DNA from: Aegilops tauschii subsp. strangulata
Taxonomy: Eukaryota > Streptophyta > Magnoliopsida > Poales > Poaceae
Length of the DNA stretch: 64,000 bases
Reading direction: 5' to 3'
Assembly (NCBI RefSeq): GCF_002575655.3
Contig: NC_053040.3
Span: 156,551,148 to 156,615,147 of the forward strand
A program made the translations under genes and the position numbers. Below the pieces are notes generated by a model. It worked only from the letters and a program-made list of their open reading frames with translations, had not been told where the DNA came from and searched no databases. Shown in pieces: positions 59,947 to 64,000 of this stretch (positions are counted from its first letter, which is position 1; the number at the start of each line of letters is the position of its first letter).

Positions 59947-61512
59947 TCACATGGGTATGGGCACTCCCCTTGGCAACTGCCAAGCTTGGGGGAGGTGCCC
60001 CGGTATCGTATCACCATCACACTCTTATCTTTACCATTTTTTCTTAGTCCGATCCTTTTGGTAGTATCTTGATTTAGTAGAATAAAGTTTTAGTATGATT
60101 TAGTTTTGAGTTTTGCCTTATGATCCTTCTATGTAGTTGAGTCCGTGAGCTATATATAATAAAGATTAGTGTTGAGTCAAGGGCTTGACTATCTTGCTAT
60201 GATCGTAAGGGAATAAAAGAAAAGAGAAAGGATAAAAAGAAATAAAAGAGATCATAGTGATCTTATGGAGAGTAATGACTTCACATATAAAGAGTATGAT
60301 GAATAAAAGTTGTTGAGAGTTGACAAACATAGTTTTGGTCATCGTTGCAATTAATAGGAAGTAATAAAGAAAGAGAGGTTTTCACATATAAATATACTAT
60401 CTTGGACATCATTTATGATTGTGAGCACTCATTAAAGTATGACATGCTAAAGAGTTGATGTTGGACAAGGAAGACAATGTAATGGGTTATGTTTTCTTAT
60501 ATATGAAATAAAGTATATTGTCATGGATCATCCAACATGTTGAGCTTGCCTTTCCCTCTCATGCTAGCGAAATTCTTTGCACCAAGTAGAGATACTACTT
60601 GTGCTTCCGAATATCCTTAAACCCAGTTTTGCCATGAGAGCCCACCATATCTACCTATGGATTGAGTAAGATCCTTCAAGTAAGTTGTCATGTTGCGTGC
60701 AATAAAAATTGCTTTCTAAATATGTATGATTTATTAGTGTGGAGAAAATAAGCTTTATACGATCTTGTGATATGGAAGCAATAAAAGCGGCGGACTGCAT
60801 AATAAAGGTCCATATCACAAGTGGCAATATAAAGTGACGTTATCTTGCATTAAGGTTTCGTGCATCCAACCATAAAAGCACATGACAACCTCTGCTTCCT
60901 TCTGAGAAGGGCCTATCTTTTATTCTTGTCTTATACCTTACGCAAGAGTCATGGTGATCTTCACCTTTCCTTTTTTACATTTTATCTTTTGGCAAGCACA
61001 TTATGTTGGAAAGATCCTGATATATATATCCAATTGGATGTAAGTTAGCATGAATTATTATTGTTGACATTACCCTTGAGGTAAAAGGTTGGGAGGCAAC
61101 ACTATAAGCCCCTATCTTTCTCTGTGTCCGATTAAAACTCCATACCCATAAGTATTGCGTGAGTGTTAGCAATTATGAAAGACTAAATGATAGTTGAGTA
61201 TGTGGACTTGCTGAAAAGCTCTTATTTTGACTCTTCCGATGTTATGATAAACTGCAATTGCTTCAATGACCGAGATTATAGTTTGTTGGTTCTCTATGAA
61301 GTTTCTGATTCATACTTTACTTCGTGAATAGATTATTACTTGAGCATAAAAGATCATATGAATATGTCCAAATATGTTGCTGTTATAAGAATGATCATGA
61401 TGCCCTCATGTCCGTATTTTATTTTATCGACACCTCTATCTCTAAACATGTGGACATATTTTTCGTTATCGGCTTCCGCTTGAGGACAAGCGAGGTCTAA
61501 GCTTGGGGGAGT
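59947..61512 (+). other. Element G 3' non-coding region with two polypurine tracts
   Basis: aagcttgggggaggtgcc at 59982-59999 and aagcttgggggagt at 61499-61512 share their core. The second directly precedes the 3' LTR and is the true plus-strand primer. No gene lies between them. Confidence 0.65.
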
Positions 61513-62122
61513 TGATATGTCCATTTTGCGTCATGCTTTTATATCGATATTTATTGCATTATGGGCTGTTATTACACGTTATGTCACAATACTTATGCCT
61601 ATTCTCTCTTATTTTACAAGGTTTACATGGAGAGGGAGAATGCCGGCAGCTGGAATTCTGGGCTGGAAAAGGAGCAAATATTAGAGACCTATTCTGCACA
61701 ACTCCAAAAGTCCTGAAACTTCACGGAAGTTATTTTTGGAATTAATAAAAAATACTAGCGAAAGAATCCATCAGAGGGGGCCCACACCCAGGCCAAGAGG
61801 GTGGGGGGCACGCCCTACCCCCTGGGCGTGCCCCCCTGCCTTGTGGGCCCCCTGGCAGGCCTCCGGTGCCCATCTTCTGCTATATGAAGTCTTTCATCCG
61901 AGAAAAAAAAATCATAAGCAAGCTTTCGGGAAGAAACTCCGCCGCCACGAGGCGGAACCAATCTAGGGCTCCGGCAGAGCTGTTCTGCCGGGGAAACATC
62001 CCATCCGGGAGGGGGAAATTGTCACCATCGTCATCACCATCGATCCTCTCATCCGGGAGTGGGTTCGACACTCTTACTTATCGAAAGGACTACGATAGAT
62101 CCCCTATACTTGTGGGTCATCA
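61513..62122 (+). repeat. Element G 3' LTR with about 0.9-kb internal deletion
   Basis: It is collinear with the 5' LTR up to ctctcatccgggag (62045-62058), then jumps to tgggttcgacactc, which corresponds to 54239 in the 5' LTR. The missing part corresponds to about 53340-54238. Confidence 0.9.
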
Positions 62123-62127
62123 GCGCC

Positions 62128-64000
62128 CACCGTGGGGCATGGCGTCTATCGAGCCATGATGCAAATGGTTTTATTTCTTCGATCTTCGTCCGTCGATCAA
62201 CAATCATCAATGGAGGGTTTGATCCAGGATGTTCCGGACATCACTCCATCCACAGGAGAGACATGACACTCTTCGTACAGAGGGACCAGGAAGTCCCATT
62301 CTATACTATCTTGTTCTTTACAATCGATATTTAATCTAACAATGGTTGTTTTTTCTTCTGTATGTACATGCACGAGCGCGAGTAACAGCTGCAGCGTAGC
62401 CGCACCACCTACCACCGTTTTGACGAGCGCCATGGAGGCCGAGCTCTTGACATGGCCAGTCCGTTGTTGTCCGTCTTCTTCGTCGTCGACCACCGACGCC
62501 TCCACCAAGTCAACCGCCGCCCGTCCGGCTTCGCTGACCTCTGGCGCATCCATCCGCACCGGAACCACACCTCCCGCCGGTGTCGCAGGCGCGCCGCACT
62601 CCTCCCTCGTCAGCTTCTCTAGCGTCGTCGCTGTGGCGCGCGCGGGGATTCGCCCTTCGCTCCTCCGGGTGTGGCAGTTCTTCCCTCCATCGCTGGCTAC
62701 TGGCCATGGTTTTCCTTTCTCCTTTAACCATGCAAGGTGAGTGGGCCATCTCCCCCTTGATTACCTGCATGCAGGTTAATGCAGAGTACAGGCAACGGAA
62801 GGGCGTGGTGATCTCCAACGTCAAATTAATTGGCTGCCTCATTAAGCGGCCAATTGATGGATTACTAACGCCACTTATCTGATTGCTAGGCCACGGACCC
62901 TAGTTAATTCATGCATGCATGCATGTATGACTGACCATCAGGCCTTGAACTTCCTAGCCATGCTTGCTAGTAACTTGCAGGGTCACCCGATGGATCTTCC
63001 ACTCAGACAGCTGCGAACCCGATTCGTCCAGAGTTCACAAAGATGAATCCACTCGGATGCAGACTCAAGTTCACTAGGCCATGGACCCTTGCTCACTCAG
63101 CCACCTACGCGTCGTCGCTTAGCTGGACGCGTCTTCATCGCTCGGCTGCCCGTGCACTGTTGCTCAGCTGGACGCGTCTTCATCACTCAGCGGCCCGCGC
63201 ATCGCCACTCTACGGTGTCCCTCGTCAACCACGCGGCGATGACCGCGGCGGTGGATGCACGGACTGGACGCGGCACCAATGCCGAGGCTGCCCACATCTT
63301 CGATCACAACATGACGGGAGCCACCGGGTCTCCGCCCATGTGCAGCCTCGCAGGAGAACGTCGTCCCCCACTCGGATTCGTCGCAGCCGCCTCACCTCGT
63401 GATGGATCCGCGCCAAAAACAACCGCCGCCATGACTGAGCAGGGAGCTCTGCGCCCTGCCTTCCACTTTCCTTCTAATCTTAATTCCTTCCCATTTATGT
63501 CCTGCATGCAAGAGATAAATGGCCGTGGGAAACGTCCATTACATGCACGAATGGCTTTGACTCTCACTTAATTAGCGTTAAACCACTTGCATGCAGATTA
63601 ATTCGGTACTAGACGTGGACAACTTCTCCCACGCGCTTTGGATCCGGTCTGCCTGCAAGCGATCAAGCCGCCCCGTGCTCGTGGGCACATCCATGCCGAA
63701 CCTCACCGAGGCCTCCAAGCCCAGCACTCCGCATTGGCCTGCCCAGCCAGCTCCACACCGACCGGATCGCAGCACAATTGTGGTTCCCTCGGACCAGCGA
63801 GTGCACTCGGATGAGGAGTCCAGTCGGACTACGCTCACTTGACTGTGAAGCCCCTGGGTTCACTCTGCTGGTTCGCCTGGTACTACTTGGCCGGCTAACA
63901 TCCAGAACATCATCGACAACAACAACGGCAGTTACGGCAACCGGCCCGCATCACCTTTGTTCCAACGAACGATTCGGCTCCCAAACGGTGAAGCACCGTA
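62128..64000 (+). other. Element F interior, no polyprotein recognised
   Basis: Open frames are short and composition-driven (GC-rich). cctgcatgcaggttaatg-type phrases recur near 62762, 63503 and 63590. A 45-bp tandem pair lies at 63114-63201. No gag or pol motif is visible. Confidence 0.5.
63114..63201. repeat. 45-bp tandem duplication
   Basis: Two diverged copies share agctggacgcgtcttcatc, starting at about 63114 and 63157. Confidence 0.8.

Larger units (their letters stand above)
52787..62122 (+). mobile_element. Element G: Athila-lineage Gypsy LTR retrotransposon
   Basis: The TSD gcgcc is at 52782-52786 and 62123-62127. The 5' LTR is 52787-54301 (1515 bp), while the 3' LTR is 61513-62122 (610 bp, internally deleted). 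The order is PBS, gag, protease, RT, RNase H, integrase, accessory ORF, non-coding 3' region, polypurine tract. There is no chromodomain, consistent with Athila rather than chromoviral Gypsy. WHAM/Wilma/Sabrina-type wheat elements have similar LTRs; I do not fix the name. The coding region carries several frameshifts and stops, so this copy is defective. Confidence 0.9.
52150..64000 (+). mobile_element. Element F: Gypsy-type LTR retrotransposon, runs off the right edge
   Basis: The 5' LTR is 52150-52777. The downstream sequence resumes after nested element G. Nine bases of leader (gttggcgcc) precede G, and caccgtggggc continues after it, giving together the TTGGCGCCCACCGTGGGG primer region seen in many grass Gypsy elements. 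From 62123 to 64000 no gag-pol is recognisable. The 3' LTR is beyond the window, so the duplication at 52149 cannot be tested. Confidence 0.7.

Noticed and set aside
62197..63863. Several 80-160-codon frames in the interior of element F
   Set aside because: They are GC-rich chance frames on both strands without gag or pol motifs.

Overview
The window is plant nuclear DNA. It is almost certainly from a Triticeae grass (wheat, Aegilops or barley relatives). The evidence is one intact low-copy gene surrounded by nested LTR retrotransposons of recognisable Triticeae types: an Angela/BARE-1/WIS-like Copia, several Athila-lineage Gypsy elements with tRNA-Asp primer sites, and a Gypsy with a Fatima-like LTR. 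MITEs and CACTA-like repeat blocks are also present. There is no bacterial or organellar gene organisation, no CRISPR array, and no tRNA or rRNA gene that I could recognise.

Layout. (1) 1-2122: right end of a PIF/Harbinger-like DNA transposon carrying a broken NAM-associated (trihelix-like) gene; a second fragment of similar type follows to 2627, then a Tourist-like MITE at 3052-3380. (2) 4175-7105, minus strand: an intact 976-codon J-domain protein with two DUF3444 modules, whose 5' UTR exons probably reach about 10240. It is the only clearly functional cellular gene here. (3) 11458-26975: a minus-strand Copia remnant split by a complete non-autonomous Athila-like element (A, 12561-26412), whose own right LTR is split by a complete coding-free Gypsy (B, 18205-24798). 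All junctions carry matching 5-bp target-site duplications (TSDs).

(4) 26974-50454: a CACTA-like block bounded by repeated motifs around an aaccgtttgtgatg core. It carries copies of four cellular-type genes, each with a few lesions: a 3'-5' exonuclease-like gene (minus), a six-exon gene that joins a possible B3/pseudobarrel segment to F-box, LRR and FBD parts (minus), a small XS-zinc-finger gene resembling part of SGS3 (minus), and a B3-domain gene (plus). It also holds a G-rich minisatellite inside a degenerate ~350-bp tandem array. An Angela-like Copia (D, 28381-36980) sits inside the exonuclease gene. No CACTA transposase was found, so the block would be non-autonomous.

(5) 50455-64000: an Athila-like pol fragment (E1) is cut by Gypsy F. 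F in turn is cut nine bases after its 5' LTR by a nearly complete Athila-like element (G, 52787-62122) with gag, protease, RT, RNase H, integrase, an accessory coiled-coil ORF, and a 3' LTR that has lost about 0.9 kb. F runs off the right edge.

Insertion order read from the nesting: Copia before A before B; exonuclease copy before D; E1 before F before G. Most transposon coding regions are broken. The four cargo genes keep consistent splice sites and phases with only one to three lesions each, so they were captured or decayed fairly recently. They are the most interesting part of the window.
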